In this document: positions 22,852 to 35,486 of the stretch, piece by piece
How positions within the stretch are numbered: position 1 is the first letter of the stretch
Layout of the letters: each line of letters begins with the position of its first letter
Origin: Scolanthus callimorphus
Lineage: Eukaryota; Cnidaria; Anthozoa; Actiniaria; Edwardsiidae
Reading direction: 5' to 3'
Assembly (NCBI GenBank): GCA_033964015.1
Contig: CM066918.1
Location: 26,681,387-26,745,386, forward strand
Length of the DNA stretch: 64,000 bases
The notes under the pieces: model-generated
Told to the model about the DNA's origin: nothing
Database searches by the model: none
What the model saw: the letters and a program-made list of their open reading frames with translations, nothing else
Position numbers and translations under genes: made by a program

Positions 22852-25129
22852 ATCGTTTTGTCGAAATTGGTATAATCGGTGACGATTTTAAATAATTTTT
22901 TCCCCTCTTTTCTGGTGTCCTGCAATGAGAAAGGTTGTTTGTCAAGGTTTATTGACAGGGCTGCATGTCGCGCCTTCCCACGCAGTTTAGCTACTTTTAA
23001 AATTTGTTTTTACAAATAATAATGATTTCTAGTACAAAACGTCTTGCTAAAGTAACTTCAGACGGCCCAGGAATAAGCTGTTTCGTGAAACCGTGCGTGC
23101 CGGAATGAATTCACAAGACTGGGCGCGAGATGTTTGTACGCCTTTTCTGCGATTAATAATTTATGTCTTACGTCTCAAATTCGTGCAGCGAAAGAAAAGT
23201 CCCTCCTAAAGGCCAGAGAGAGGCAACAACGCCAACAACCGTGAGAAAAACGCTTAGAAAACGCGCCCGTCTTACTATGTAACGTGACCCCGTCGACTAC
23301 TGGACAATAAGTGGTGAGTATGGCCCGTTTACGCGAGTATGTGCCCGGCGAAATGTACACTGTTGAAGTTGATAAGGTACCTGCTAACTACTACGGGTTC
23401 GACAGGTTACTGCATGTATGATGTCATGAACAAGCTCGCCCAACGCCTTCAGCTCGGATACCTTGTTCGCGGATGGTCTTTATTCGGTACATGTTAAAAT
23501 CAAAGCTACACCCACGCGAGTCTTTGCTCTTTCCATGGGCAGACTATCACTCAGAGTTGACCATGGTCGCGCGCCCGACACATAGCTCAACATGCAGCCA
23601 ACTCTCTGCCAAATAAATTCGAACCATAATCAAATTTTTCAATAAACATTTTATTGTGGAATTTAAAACAATTTCATTGTTTTAAAAGACACATCTTTTT
23701 ATCTATACGTTAGTACATTTATTAAGGAACCCCTTTAGGGATTTCTCTTTTCTAGCGTTCAAAGTATGGGAATGTTAAACTTTGTTTTGTGCGTCGATTG
23801 TGGGCAAAGATGAAAGATCATTTGCACAAACTGAATGGCGTAGACGGGAGGCGCCTTTGACAATATCAAATTTTGAGTTCTCGAGTGGAAAGCACTTGTT
23901 AAATTAATGGGAACACAAGATTGTTAAAGAGGAGGAAAAAATATGTCGCATCTACCAGTTTGCTAATCATGAATAGATTCGGTAGACTTTGGAAGCAATG
24001 AATTCTTTAAAATGATATAACTTCATTTTTACGTGGGTTTTTCGGCTGCAAATGAGAAATAAATTCCGCCCTATAAAAGAACATATTTTCTTGCTAATCC
24101 ACTGACATGCTTATGCACGAAAGGGTTTGTTTTTTAGGGAGAAATTCAAGCATTCTTGATGAGTGAAGGCACACGCTGGGCATCCCTGATTCACATGAAA
24201 TAAGGTAACGCTCAGAGAAATGTTCTAATTACCTGCTCACGTTAAAAATGAGTCGTTTTCGACTTTTTTCGTGCACTTTTGCACTCAGAAACAAACTTCA
24301 ATACCCAATGACAATGCGCGCGTTTTTAAGAGGGTGTGAGAGAGTTTTCTCGTTGTTAGATTATAGTAAGCAGGTTTGATGGACAAGAAAAATGAAATGA
24401 TAAAATATTTAACGTTAAAGTATCTTCTTTGGATGCATTTACCTCGTATCTAGACCTTATTGTGCCAGTGTCATTTGCATTGTAATAATGTCGCTAGCTT
24501 GCCTGATAAGAATGGAATCCTCTACTTTTTGTAAGGTTACGTATGATATCCATCTTGTTTAATCCTTTGGGGTAAATATAGATTGCAATTGTGACCCTTA
24601 AAGTTATTTTGAAATAGATAACATTAGCTATATTGACTGATATCTCAGTGCCTTGTTCTTCTGTTGTCGATAGTAATCTAATTTTGTGTGAATGCATACA
24701 GGACGCTGCTTAGTTGATAAAGCTTTCGCAAACCAATTCTTCGAGTGTGATAAATTCATGTTACTCTGTTACTCTTGTAAATGTTACTCTGTGAAACTGT
24801 ATTACGCAAAAGTATTTATTCATCCAAGTATTTACTATCTGCGGTCATCGTTTGTAATAGAAATCATGTGACTAAATCGTGGAGAATTGTCAATATCTAG
24901 TTTGCTCATATGGCAAACATGGCTCAAATCCACAGGAAAACTTGACTCAATTTCACACATTTGCAGCATCCTTTTGGGGATACGGAAACACAAAATTTAT
25001 TTTTACATTTTCTATGCATTACCTACAACACTAACCCCCACATATTTATCCGAGGAGAGGCCATTTGACAAAAGAACTCTAGATTGTCCGTAGCTATTAC
25101 CCTGCCGTTTCTGGGACATTGCCAATGGG
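22852..25129. other. no gene supported
   Basis: A CpG-richer patch at 22,960-23,580 includes a frame MARLREYVPGEMYTVEVDK (from 23,320) without clear splice support. It could mark an unseen first exon or promoter, but nothing firm can be said. Confidence 0.3.
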
Positions 25130-25445
25130 ATATGGCAGGGAGCATATATGCAGGGAGCATAACAGAATTTAAATCTAAGCTGAAAACTCATCTTTTAGGC
25201 TCCATTTTAATTAGTATTATCTTAGTTTTTTATGATTTTTACTTATTTTTCCCCTGTTTTTACCTTATATTATTTTACACTTCATGTAATTGCCATTTCT
25301 CTTTTTTATTTTATTAAGTGTTACGATTTTACTCATTTTTATTTTGTTTTAACTATATTATAATTTTTCATTTTATTTATGTCATTCTAGTTGTAAAGCG
25401 CTTAGAACGGTCGTATAAGCGCTATATAAATGTATATTATTATTA
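25130..25445 (+). mobile_element. 5'-truncated LINE 3' end
   Basis: The frame at 25,140-25,200 reads SITEFKSKLKTHLL, a string typical of the C-terminus of reverse transcriptase ORFs of CR1/L2-like LINEs. A T-rich 3' region follows, then gtaaagcgcttagaacgg and gcgctatataaat with an ATT-repeat tail, a common LINE 3' terminus in marine invertebrates. Most of the element is missing. Confidence 0.65.
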
Positions 25446-25749
25446 TATGATCACGAAATTAATTGAACTTGTATTTTAAAATCACCCTTTACCACCATAG
25501 TTTGCTTGTTCGTTAAGCGCAATAGTCTTATCTCTTATCGTTTATGCTTGCGAAAAAAGTTTGTTTGGAGTTTTCTGAAACCGTCGAAATGGGAGAAGAC
25601 CGAATTCCCTTTATTGTTTCTGTTAGTGGAATAGCAAAGCCAAATACATGCCCGAGGAAATAGTACTAATGCTGTGTCTATATGATATAAACGATAACGG
25701 ATGAATGGCGGTGTAACATAGATTGCAACGTAAAGAGCCTTGTTATGCA

Positions 25750-25965
25750 GTATCCCGGCCTTTGTTATTGTTTTCGCCCTCGATATTCAAGCCAAAAATT
25801 ACGTGTTGAAATTTCAAAATAACCATCTACAGATAGAGTTTTATTATTCATTTACCGAATTCAATCTAAAAATCGCCCACTATATTCTCTAAATCAGCCG
25901 ATGGAAATGGATGCTTCCTCTGACTTGGTTTGTCGCACTAGGCTGATAAAATGGCGACTGTAGTG
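25750..25965 (+). repeat. dispersed repeat, second copy at 34,470-34,690
   Basis: The block tatattctctaaatcagccg, atggaaatggatgct and aaaatggcgactg recurs in the same orientation at 34,610-34,690, with weaker upstream similarity. Confidence 0.65.
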
Positions 25966-28900
25966 ACATCGAGGCGCTGCATGCTGCATCTCTATTTTAA
26001 GATCATTACTGAACTAAATTGCGCACCACAGTTTGGTGAATCAGATTGTGGACTTGGATTGCGACCAGCCGGTTGCCGGGGCAACCAGCATCTTTATCCG
26101 AAGTAAAAATATCACCTAGTTTCAGACTGATGATCTTTCTGAAGCAGCGAAAGTAAAAGACTAGTAAAGTGAATTTACTGTGGAATTTCATTCATAGAAA
26201 TTTCATTCAAAAAGTTACTTTCGATTTGTTTCTCGAAAAACTTCAGTTCAGCCGGAGGCTATGTTTGATGGCGCCAGTTTTGTGTTGATAATCCAGAACA
26301 AATGATAGCTCCATCGGACAAACCCTATCTATTGATAGTAAACCGTAAGGACTAATGACTCATAATAAAAAAAATGTATTTTAGACGATTTTTCATTTTT
26401 CTCTCATATTTCCATATCAGTTTGCCGTACCTGTTTCGATTTTTTTTTAAAGTATCAAATTACGCATCTTCGCATTTTATTATCCGATAGCTTTACCATG
26501 GATGGTATGATGTTTCGTGTTTTATATCGTCTGCAAGGAAAGATAAATATCTGTGAGATTGGATACACCTTGTATAGTGATATCAAAGCCTTGTGAGCAA
26601 AACCTGACACATCCCCACAATGCGCGCCAGTGACAAACGCGATGATGCGAAAATAGTCCAACGTAGTCTGACCACAGGCTAACCGCAAATAGCGCTCGCG
26701 GAAAACGCCAATTTTCATTTGCACCAGATATGCAAATCATGGCTTCAGCAATCGCGATTTTGCCCCAATTTGCATCTCGATAAAGAAAAGAGGATCACTT
26801 TATATATTATTTGTCGCCTTAAAACCCGTCGTTGTCTTTCAATGCGAGCAGATGGCATAAATTCTCGTAACTAATAATGCGAGCATCGCTCAAATTTATG
26901 CGAAACGCGCTAGCAGTGCAATTAGCATAAAATTCTGTTTTCCTGCCACCTGTCCGCTGCCGTATACAGACTCAAAGATCAAATTCGTAGAACTAAATTC
27001 ACAAGAGAAATTGTTCAGCACATCGCAAGCTACAATCTTGCTACCAAGGTATCAGAGATGCATTTCTCGAGTTTATTTATCAACAAATGGGAATTTCCCT
27101 TCCATATTTACGTTGATGCAAAGACATGACAAGTCCAGAAGAGTATTTCGAGGATTTCCACGTTGGCCTAGTTTCTTACATTTGCATGATCTTTCCTATG
27201 GGCCAGCCTCCAATTCAGCGCTTTCATGAAGATGTAATTTGTTTGAAGGGGAATATCTTGTTCTTGATTTTTTGTTGCCTAGAGGAAGGAAGGAGTTTGA
27301 GTGTACATGTCTGAATGCAGAACCACTATTGTGTGCTCTTCGACACACCACGAACTAGCTGTCAAACTTAGACTTATTATTAATTTTTCTTTTTACGCAT
27401 AATACCAATGATAAATACTACCAAATGATGACCACAAGAAAGAACTATATGTATTTTATAAATTCTGTGTGTTTGAAGTACCGAAATTGAACGAAACTTA
27501 TGTTTTCTTTTTTTGTTGTTTTCAGGAAACCTATTTTCCACGCGCGGTGTTTTCAATTCAAGTAAACATGTGAATTCTGGGTTATGATCATTGATCATTC
27601 GAGGCAGATCAACTGGAATTTGCCAGCCATGTTGGAACCATACCTTATCAAGCGAATTCGTGAACATTAGCCCTGTTGTTCGCAAGATCTTAAACTCTAA
27701 TGAACACCCCGACCCAGGTACGTATTATGCGCAGTTAAAGATAAAATACTGAGTTTATTTACATTGTCGTGAATGTCATATTATATTGTGGTATTGAAAC
27801 CTGCTTTCCATTCAATCCTGATTCCCATTTCAAAAAAACAAATAACACGGCAAAGCTGACGAGTATCGAGGAATTTAGGCACTAGCTCGTTTTGAGAGAA
27901 ATTGAACGATATTTTTGTTAGTTTTCAATGGCTTTTATGTAGGCGACCGGAATTCCCCATAGAAAGTCATTATACCATCAATTTTGCTAACATATTGGTG
28001 AAAATTGTCACAAGTGGGAAAAATGGTTTAAAGTGGAGGTGAATGAAAAAGCGGAGTAATTTATAGATTTGTTGACTCGCATTACCTTGAAACTAATCGA
28101 GAAACGAAGAAAGATAAAGAAGAAATGTATAGAGGCGCAATAGAAAGAGAGTGAGATCCTCATGGTGATTTCGACTTGAAGAAATCTAAACAGACGAGAC
28201 AAAACAGTGTCAATATCCGAAATGATAAATCGCTTTTGTTTTTCTCAATCCTTTAGTAAATTTCTTTGCAAGTCTCATGATATTTTAGTGTTAATTTTGT
28301 CTAAAGTTCTATTTGTTTTCCGTTGAAATATTTAAAAGGCCGCACGCTTTGTTCGCGTCTTTTTTTTTAATTTCTCTTTTTCTCTTTGATTAAACCGGAA
28401 ATGTTGAGGGAAGTCTTGGATTGATTCATAAATGACCCTCATAAAGGTACAACCTTTTTCTTGCTTTAAATTTCGTCTTTTCTGCAAAGTATTTCTAAAT
28501 AGTAAAGGCCTTTTATTCTGCGGGATTGCTTGGTTCTAATGACACGAATTATAGGGTAACAACCTTAATACGATGTGGAAGAATTGAAGAATTTCAAATA
28601 AATACCTTTCATAATTTTAGTTCAGTTGTTTCTAACGATCACGGATCTTTTAACGTGTTGCATACATACGAGCTACCAATTTAAATCTGATGTCAAATCT
28701 GAACTTGTATATGATTAACTAAGATAATCTACAGAATTTGGAGGCCAAAGACTTATTTTGTCGATCATGATTTCCTATTTTTTTATTAGTTACAAATTGG
28801 TTTTGGTAATAGCATTATAGGCAATGCGTCCCTTGTTTTAAACTGCTGCTAAGTTCGACGATGTTCCTTACTTAATTCAGTTATTACAGTTAATCAAGTA

Positions 28901-29221
28901 TATCAGGGACAGATATCTCGGGATAGCATTGCTCCATTGTGTTAGGTTTTGATACTCACTGAATGAAAACCTTCAGTTTTGTCTATTTTGCGAAGTAATT
29001 GCTATGTTTGCAGCATAATTGAGCCAAATCAGCGGTTCTGTGCCCTAATGACTAGCAAACAAACCTCTATCCTTGCCTAATACTAGTTAGTTTCTATACT
29101 TTTAGTTGTAAGGCCTGGGGCCTACAACAATTGCTTCATGAACAAGCTTTCACAACCCGACGGAAATCGGTGAATATTTTTCAATGCATGTCCAGCGATG
29201 TTTAACGTTGTTCACATGGAA
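25966..29221. other. no gene seen over 3.2 kb
   Basis: AT-rich sequence with short frames only. I found neither supported exons nor inverted repeats. Confidence 0.35.
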
Positions 29222-29355
29222 TTTCTGCAGAAACCCACCCATGGGAAAGGCTGAATTTCACATGGATAGCCATGGGAAATCCGAACACTTCACATGCTTC
29301 TGCCATGGGAAATTCAGCTTTCCCATGGATGGGTTTCTGCAGAAATTCCCTGTGG
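29222..29355. mobile_element. ccatgggaaa palindromic MITE, copy 1
   Basis: tttctgcagaaaccca...tgggtttctgcagaaa ends enclose inverse ccatgggaaa blocks (catgggaaaggctgaattt against aaattcagctttcccatg). Copies 2 and 3 are at 40,733 and 43,347. Confidence 0.8.
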
Positions 29356-29800
29356 TTCAATGCATGTGTATCGTTATGTTCGGAAATTGAATCTTGTTGA
29401 ACACCGTGGTGAATCTTGTTCCAACATTAGTGAAAAAGATCTGTTATGTAAAATGATTCAAATCTTCATAAGTGCTATCTCTTAGCCATCGCTATCAACT
29501 GATTTGAAAATTGCTGAGTATCTACTGAGCATTGCTTGAAACTTTGCTGTTTTGGACCCAGCATAATTTGACCAGACATAACTCTCCTCGCCTGTTTTGG
29601 AGGGGGTACAATTAACCCCTTTTATAAAATATGAAGTGGGTAGCCCTATAACCACAATCGTGATCAACCTGTTGAGACTGTCTGTACCTTAGGTGTGACT
29701 GTCTGTACGTCAGGTGCCGCGAAATTTTGCTTTTCGAGAATGACAGTTCAGGTTATCGCGCATTTTCAAAACGTTGCTTTAGGATTTCTTGTTTTTCTGT

Positions 29801-29953
29801 TTCGCCAGTCAAACCATCTAAGCCAATCAGATCCTTGTCCTGTTTCGCCTAGTGCAGTAAACTGGCTTTCTGTCGACGCGACCAAACCCAGTCGACTGCT
29901 CAATGTGACACAGGGCAAGGATCTGATTGGCTTAGATGGTTTGACTGGCAAAA
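29801..29953. repeat. inverted repeat with about 43-bp arms
   Basis: ttcgccagtcaaaccatcta through gccaatcagatccttg (29,801-29,842) pairs with caaggatctgattggc and tagatggtttgactggc (29,911-29,953). Weaker complementarity extends outward to about 29,750 and 30,020. Confidence 0.75.
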
Positions 29954-30827
29954 CAGAAAAAAAAACGGAAAAACCCAAAACAAACCACGTTGAAAATTGC
30001 CAACGCGAAACAACGGTTTCGCGAACGAAAATTAATTGGAAATGTCAACGTTTCACAAGGCATTAGGACTTTTCTTCTACCGAGTTTTGAAGCGTCTCTG
30101 TGCGCTTATTATTTTGCGAGACTAATAGCGAGAGACTAACAAGCGAATAGAAGAGGTCAACGCAAGCAAAAGAGATCAATTAGACGCTCTAAACCTCAGT
30201 ATGAGACAACAAAGTGAACGAGTAGGTTTTCAGTACTTTTTACAAGTCCATGCCTTTGGTTTCTATGTAGTTATATCCATCATTGCAGATTTGACAGGCG
30301 GACCTAAGAACGAAGCAAGAAAGAATCAGGGGCGGATTTCAGGGATTTTTTTGTCATTAACTCTCGAAAATGTTAGTGGGCTACAGGCAGAATGTATCCT
30401 AAATCCACCCTGAGTATGATCTAGTCCGCGCTGTATAACTTGCTCATAGGATAATAATCCTAACCCACGTTTAAAACTCTTTCAAAAAGAAAACAAAAGA
30501 AGAAAGGGAAATATAGGAGGTCCCCCCAACACAGCTGTTGTTCAGCTTTTGATTTTGTCCAAGTTTCACCAAGTTTAACCATACAGAAAGTAGGAATCAA
30601 CATAGAAACTAGCGTAAAAATTGTATCCATGATCCCTTGCGGGTTTGGTGCGTACATCCTGATTTGAACGTGGACTGAGCAGCCTTGTAGTGGCCTGTTC
30701 AAAAACAAAAATGCATCGGAAGACAAGCTCTTCTACTGTTATACGAACTGAATCGAAACCAGCTGGTCCGTCTTTAAGGGGCCAGGCCGAGATATCGAAA
30801 AATATCCCGCTCGTTTTTAAGGCTGCC
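29954..30827. other. no gene seen
   Basis: Short frames only. Confidence 0.35.
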
Positions 30828-31275
30828 TAAAGCCGGGGAAATACGAGGCACAAAATCCCTCAACTTGTCGCGCAGCATTGCTGCGTTGCAAATCTAATGT
30901 TTGTTGCTCGTGTTTACATCAAATTCACAACTTCTCGCGCAACATTTTGTTTTGATGATCACACATGCGAGATCAAGGCGAATTTGGCCCCTTAGCACCT
31001 CATTTCTATTGACTAATCAACTTGAATTGTAGGCAAAATGTTGCGCGACAAGTTGCGTGTTTGATGAAAAATGAGCAACAAAGCCAGAATGTGTGTCTCA
31101 AAGTAGACCCGCGCTCTGCTTCGCGCAACAAGTTTTCACAACCTGCAACAATTGTTTTTGTTGCGCGACAAGTTGTGGCGCGAGATGAAAACGAGCAACA
31201 TCGAACATCAACTTGCAACGCAACAATGTTGCGCGACAAGTTGAGTGATATTGTGCCTCGTATTTCCCCGGCTTA
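30828..31275. mobile_element. caacttgtcgcgcaaca MITE, copy 1
   Basis: About 62-bp termini: taaagccggggaaatacgag and its inverse ctcgtatttccccggctta. The core caacttgtcgcgcaacattg recurs several times in both orientations inside. The reverse-oriented copy 2 is at 38,283; a relative is at 42,273. Confidence 0.85.
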
Positions 31276-31714
31276 AAGGAATGGAATTCATAAACGAGTC
31301 AGAATTTTATCATTAATGCAAGCTTGGGGTCCGTCGGCTGAAACCTTTGAAGAGGTAATCGAGGTTAATTTTCACATAACGTTAATTACTTCTGAGACTA
31401 CAAGCCTACATCTTCCTATTAAAAATGATCGAACAGACTGTGCTTTGGAAAGTTATCATTAATTGGAGTTTCCATTTTTACATAACAAAGTCTGACCATC
31501 TCTTCAAGGCTAAAGAGACAAAACAGTCTCAGAAGTTTGATTTTTCGATTTTAAACACAGCTAGTGAAAATAAATTGTAGGAATTAATGAATAAAGTTGT
31601 GAGTGATGTTTTAGTCAATTGCATTATACATCTGCGCGCAACCTGAATAGCTCTGAGCCAACGAAGATGGTATCTGGAATATAACGTATCTGTAGGGAGA
31701 ATAAACGAGACTTA
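31276..31714. other. no gene seen
   Basis: No structure recognised. Confidence 0.35.
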
Positions 31715-32172
31715 GACCCCGGTTACACGGGTCCGGACGAATATTTGACCGGGCGAATTCTGACCCACTTACGGCTTCTGTTCACACGGGTCCGGCGGAA
31801 CTGGACCAATTTTTGCACGGCAAAGTGTGCAAGTTTGGGACCTGCAAAAAACAGGTACAACTTTTGACCGGTACGGTTCCGTTTTCGTACCGGACCCGTG
31901 TGAACACCGGAACCGTGCAAGTTTTGGCACACTTCCACGGTAATGGCCTGGAAACTAGCCCTCTTCAGGCGAGGATGCTAAGCTACTTTCAACCTTCAAC
32001 CAATCAGAGAACGAGACTGAAGAAGCCATGTTAGTGTTAGTTCAGTTGCACGGACCCGTGTAAACACCTCTGCAATGTGGAACAAAACTTGCACGGTACC
32101 GTGTAAACAGGTGTTCCAGGTACAAAATTCGCCCGGTCAAATATTCGTCCGGACCCGTGTAACCGGGGTCTT
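31715..32172. mobile_element. 458-bp MITE with repeated cccgtgtgaac/gttcacacggg motifs
   Basis: Ends gaccccggttacacgggtcc (31,719) and its inverse, ending ggggtctta (32,172). Many inner copies of acacgggtccgg or ccggacccgtgt. Confidence 0.8.
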
Positions 32173-32396
32173 AGAAGTGTGCCAAAACTTGCACGGTTCC
32201 GGTGTTCACACGGGTCCGGTACGAAAACGGAACCGTACCGGTCAAAAGTTGTACCTGTTTTTTGCAGGTCCCAAACTTGCACACTTTGCCGTGCAAAAAT
32301 TGGTCCAGTTCCGCCGGACCCGTGTGAACAGAAGCCGTAAGTGGGTCAGAATTCGCCCGGTCAAATATTCGTCGGACCCGTGTAACCGGGGTCTTA
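32173..32396. mobile_element. second, inverted 224-bp piece of the same MITE
   Basis: This is the reverse complement of 31,719-31,943 with only about one deleted base, lying directly after the full copy. The pair forms a large palindrome with arms of about 225 bp. Confidence 0.85.
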
Positions 32397-32814
32397 AAAT
32401 GCTATTCAGGACATGACACTCAGACCAAGAGGTCTCTGTTGCAAAAGAAAAGTCATTTGTAGGAAATGTGTTACTAAAAATAGCATGGTTAAATTCGCTG
32501 TGACGCAAATGTTTGTACAAGCTAGACGCACCGGGATGGGCGTCTGTTTTACACACAGGCCCGATATTAACTTTCTTCGAGATGTGCCATCGGCGCCTAA
32601 ATAATAAATTCTAGTCGCCAAATAGTGAAGTTTGGTCGCCATGATTGTAATCTGGTCGGCATCTTTTTCACCCGAATTAATACTGTTGACAGCTAATTTG
32701 AGATGGGCATTTTTGGAAAAACGTACAAAAAAACGTACAGTCGTCACTTGGCGACTGGGTTGAACATTTCGCTTGCCAAACTCCAATGTAGTCACCATTG
32801 GCGACTTTATGGTC

Positions 32815-33059
32815 ATAGAGCGGATTTCACATGACCGTCGTGTTTGCAATTGGTTTGCTTTCTCATTGGCTGCTTATTTCTATCAACCAATCAAATTGCG
32901 AACTAATTACAAGCAAGGAATTACTAGCCAATTGGTTCGGCTCCTGATTGGCTGGGCTGGAAACCATTCAGCAGTAAGTTGTAATTACTCTTGTTTCTGA
33001 TTGGCTAGTGATTGAACAATTGCGTTTACTTTCACGATGGTCATGTGAAATCCGCTCTA
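32815..33059. mobile_element. 245-bp MITE, TIR gagcggatttcacatgaccg
   Basis: Termini tagagcggatttcacatgac and gtcatgtgaaatccgctcta are inverse over 27 bp. The interior holds several ccaat/attgg inverse motifs. Related ends occur at 47,317-47,750. Confidence 0.8.
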
Positions 33060-33567
33060 ATGTCGGGTTCTGGAATACTTATGAGGACTGTCGAATCTGG
33101 AGTTCGAGTTTTCCTCAGTTTATCAAAGCTACCAGAGCACGCTGTCCTAATTTAGGCCCACTATCGTTTACACTGTAGCTTGATTATAAGACGTTTCAAA
33201 ACTTGAGCCCGCTTCAGTTCCTATTTCCCTATTTGGACAAAGTCACTTACCAGTCGTCCGTGACATCATCGCCTCTAAAATGCTAAAAGGCATTTTCATA
33301 TTTTGTGATAGAGCAGATATCGTGTTACTGTTATAAAGTTACGGCGCGTCACGGTATTGACACGTGCTGTGTCTACGCATTTTGATTGGTTGATCAGTAA
33401 TTTTGCGCGATGTGATTGGCTTAATGTTCACGAGACGCGTGGTTCCATGCAGTGCTGTGACCGTTCCTTGTTCCGTGCCTTGTTACACTAATCATATGAA
33501 ATCTGCTCTTTGACATTGAAGTTGATCAGTCGTGGAGAGTGAGAGCGAGACAGTGCTATCAGAATAA
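33060..33567. other. no gene seen
   Basis: A lone catatgaaatctgctcttt near 33,495 may be a decayed end of the preceding MITE family. Confidence 0.35.
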
Positions 33568-33627
33568 GCCGGAGCTCCGCCGTGGTTCCGCCGGAGCTCT
33601 GCCGGAGCTCTGCCGGAGCTCCGCCGG
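33568..33627 (+). repeat. 12-bp tandem repeat gccggagctc(t/c)(g/c)
   Basis: About five units of gccggagctctg/gccggagctccg. Confidence 0.8.
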
Positions 33628-33639
33628 CTACTTAACGCT

Positions 33640-33735
33640 ATTTTTAGTAGAACAATTATTGTAAAGCGCTATTGGATTTTTAGTAGAAATGGCGCTATAT
33701 CAAAATTTATATTATTATTTATTATTATTATTATT
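33640..33735 (+). mobile_element. LINE 3' tail remnant
   Basis: ttgtaaagcgctattgg and ggcgctatatcaaaattt followed by (att)n match the tail seen at 25,390-25,445. No coding part remains. Confidence 0.6.
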
Positions 33736-35220
33736 TTACGTTTCACTGCCGGCTACTTTTCATCGGAACCCAGACAAAATCATAATTGAGTCACTGAAAT
33801 TAGCCAAACTGGGCCGGCTATTTTTTTTGAATAACCGCCTGCTTAAAAACATTCTGACAGCACTGGAGAGAATTGAGGACTTAACTATCGCGGCGTTCGC
33901 GCCTCAGAACAGACCAGGTGCTATCATGACGCCCCAGAAAGGCAGTACTTATCGAGTATGCGCACCTTGTACCTCATGTGGCGTCCTGTTTTTGTAAAAC
34001 TCTTTTTTCCACTTAGTTTTTAAGAGAAAATATTTAGAAAACTAATGCATAACACACTGCCAAAAGATCTTGCTATATCTTTATTCTCACTTTTATAGGT
34101 GCGATTAGCCCGTGCTAATGAAAACAGCACTTAGGCTTCTAATCCAAAACATATCATTAGTGATGCAGAGCATAGTGCTGTTTGTCCGCGATAGATTAGC
34201 TGTCTAGACGCCATTCACTTTTAGTAGTTTTTCCCTGTGCCTTAAACTATATACCAAGATAGAATCCGCTATTGAAGGAATCGATTTGATAATATGAGAA
34301 TAGTGTTTATCAATAATATACTCATACTGCGCGAGTATCTCAAGCTAATGTACGCCGAAGAGCTGTACACTAAATTCATTAAAAGCCTGAGTTACTGCCG
34401 CCATTTTGTCAGCCTAGCAACATACAGAGTCAGGGAAAGTATCCTTTTAAACGTACAGTTTGACTTTGTTTAAGGAGCCGTGCCAGCCACTCCTTTGTTG
34501 TTGTTTTCGTTGCGATATTAGAAGACGAATGACGTGTATAAATCTCTTAATAAACATCTAAAAACAAAGTTTCAGATTTGATTTACCAAATTCAATCAAG
34601 AACATTGCTTTATATTCTCTAAATCAGCCGATGGAAATGGATGCTTTCTCCGACTTGGTATGTTGCTATGCTGTCAAAATGGCGACTGACACAGGCTCTT
34701 TTAAAGCAGACCGCCTCGTTGCGTGTGCATGCGCACGTCATGTAATCGTTGTCTCGTTTAATCCCGTCCCCTGCTGAGCTTTCCTGACGTATGCGCCGGA
34801 ATGCGACGAGCAAAAGGCTCTGGCATTCTCGATCCCTGAGCTTCCCCGCTCCTGAGAATTCGCAAAGGAGACTTTGATAACAGCCAGTGACGCATGCTCG
34901 AGATATATTGCACATCCCTTGAACTAAACAACTTTCCCCAATGTTCAAATTCAACTAATCAGCGATTGTCTGCAAATGGCTGTTACCAGAGTCTGTCTTG
35001 CGGGGTCTCAGAAGCGGAGCAGCTCTGGGTTCGAGAATGGAGGCTCTGGGCAAATCCGAATTTTTTAAGTATGCGCAGAAGATCAGAGGAATCTGAGACT
35101 GACAAAAACAGATTTGTCCGTAGCTTTTGCCTCGGTAGGTACTTGATATACATCGTTCTGTAATTCGTTTGTATCTCTACCTAGTCAATGTCTTATAGAA
35201 CGAGGATGCACAGAGTACTT
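33736..35220. other. no gene; repeat copy at 34,470-34,690
   Basis: Holds the second copy of the 25.8-kb repeat. A 102-codon frame from 33,689 starts inside the LINE tail and is not supported as a gene. Confidence 0.4.
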
Positions 35221-35320
35221 TATCCTGCGAGATTGCGAAGAATATCTGATACTTAGCCGACGAGGGACGCAGTCCCGAGTTGGCTAAATCAGACGATATT
35301 CTGCAAAATCGAGCAGGATA
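35221..35320. repeat. 100-bp palindrome
   Basis: tatcctgcgagattgc and tagccgacgagggacgc pair with gcgtccctcgtcggcta-like and gcaggata arms (gacgcagtcccgagttggct). The loop style recalls the palindromes at 0.9-1.5 kb. Confidence 0.75.
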
Positions 35321-35454
35321 ATGGTTTGGCAGTGCATCGATGTGCTGAATACTAACTGATAAATTAGGATGTACCATACATGAAGTATCCGTGTAGGTTT
35401 GGCTCTACGACCGCTTTTGAACGAATCGATTTAATAATATGAGAGTAGCGTTCT

Positions 35455-35486
35455 ATCGAGATTCGTCTCGTCTCGTCTCGTCTCGT
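35455..35486 (+). repeat. (tcgtc)n microsatellite
   Basis: About five tandem ctcgt units. Confidence 0.7.

Noticed and set aside
32406..32849. 147-codon minus-strand frame with TKLHYLATRIYYLG
   Set aside because: Overlaps a MITE end and ggcgac-type dispersed repeat; no family similarity or exon signals.
33689..33997. 102-codon frame with hydrophobic N-terminus
   Set aside because: The apparent signal peptide is translated (att)n from a LINE tail.
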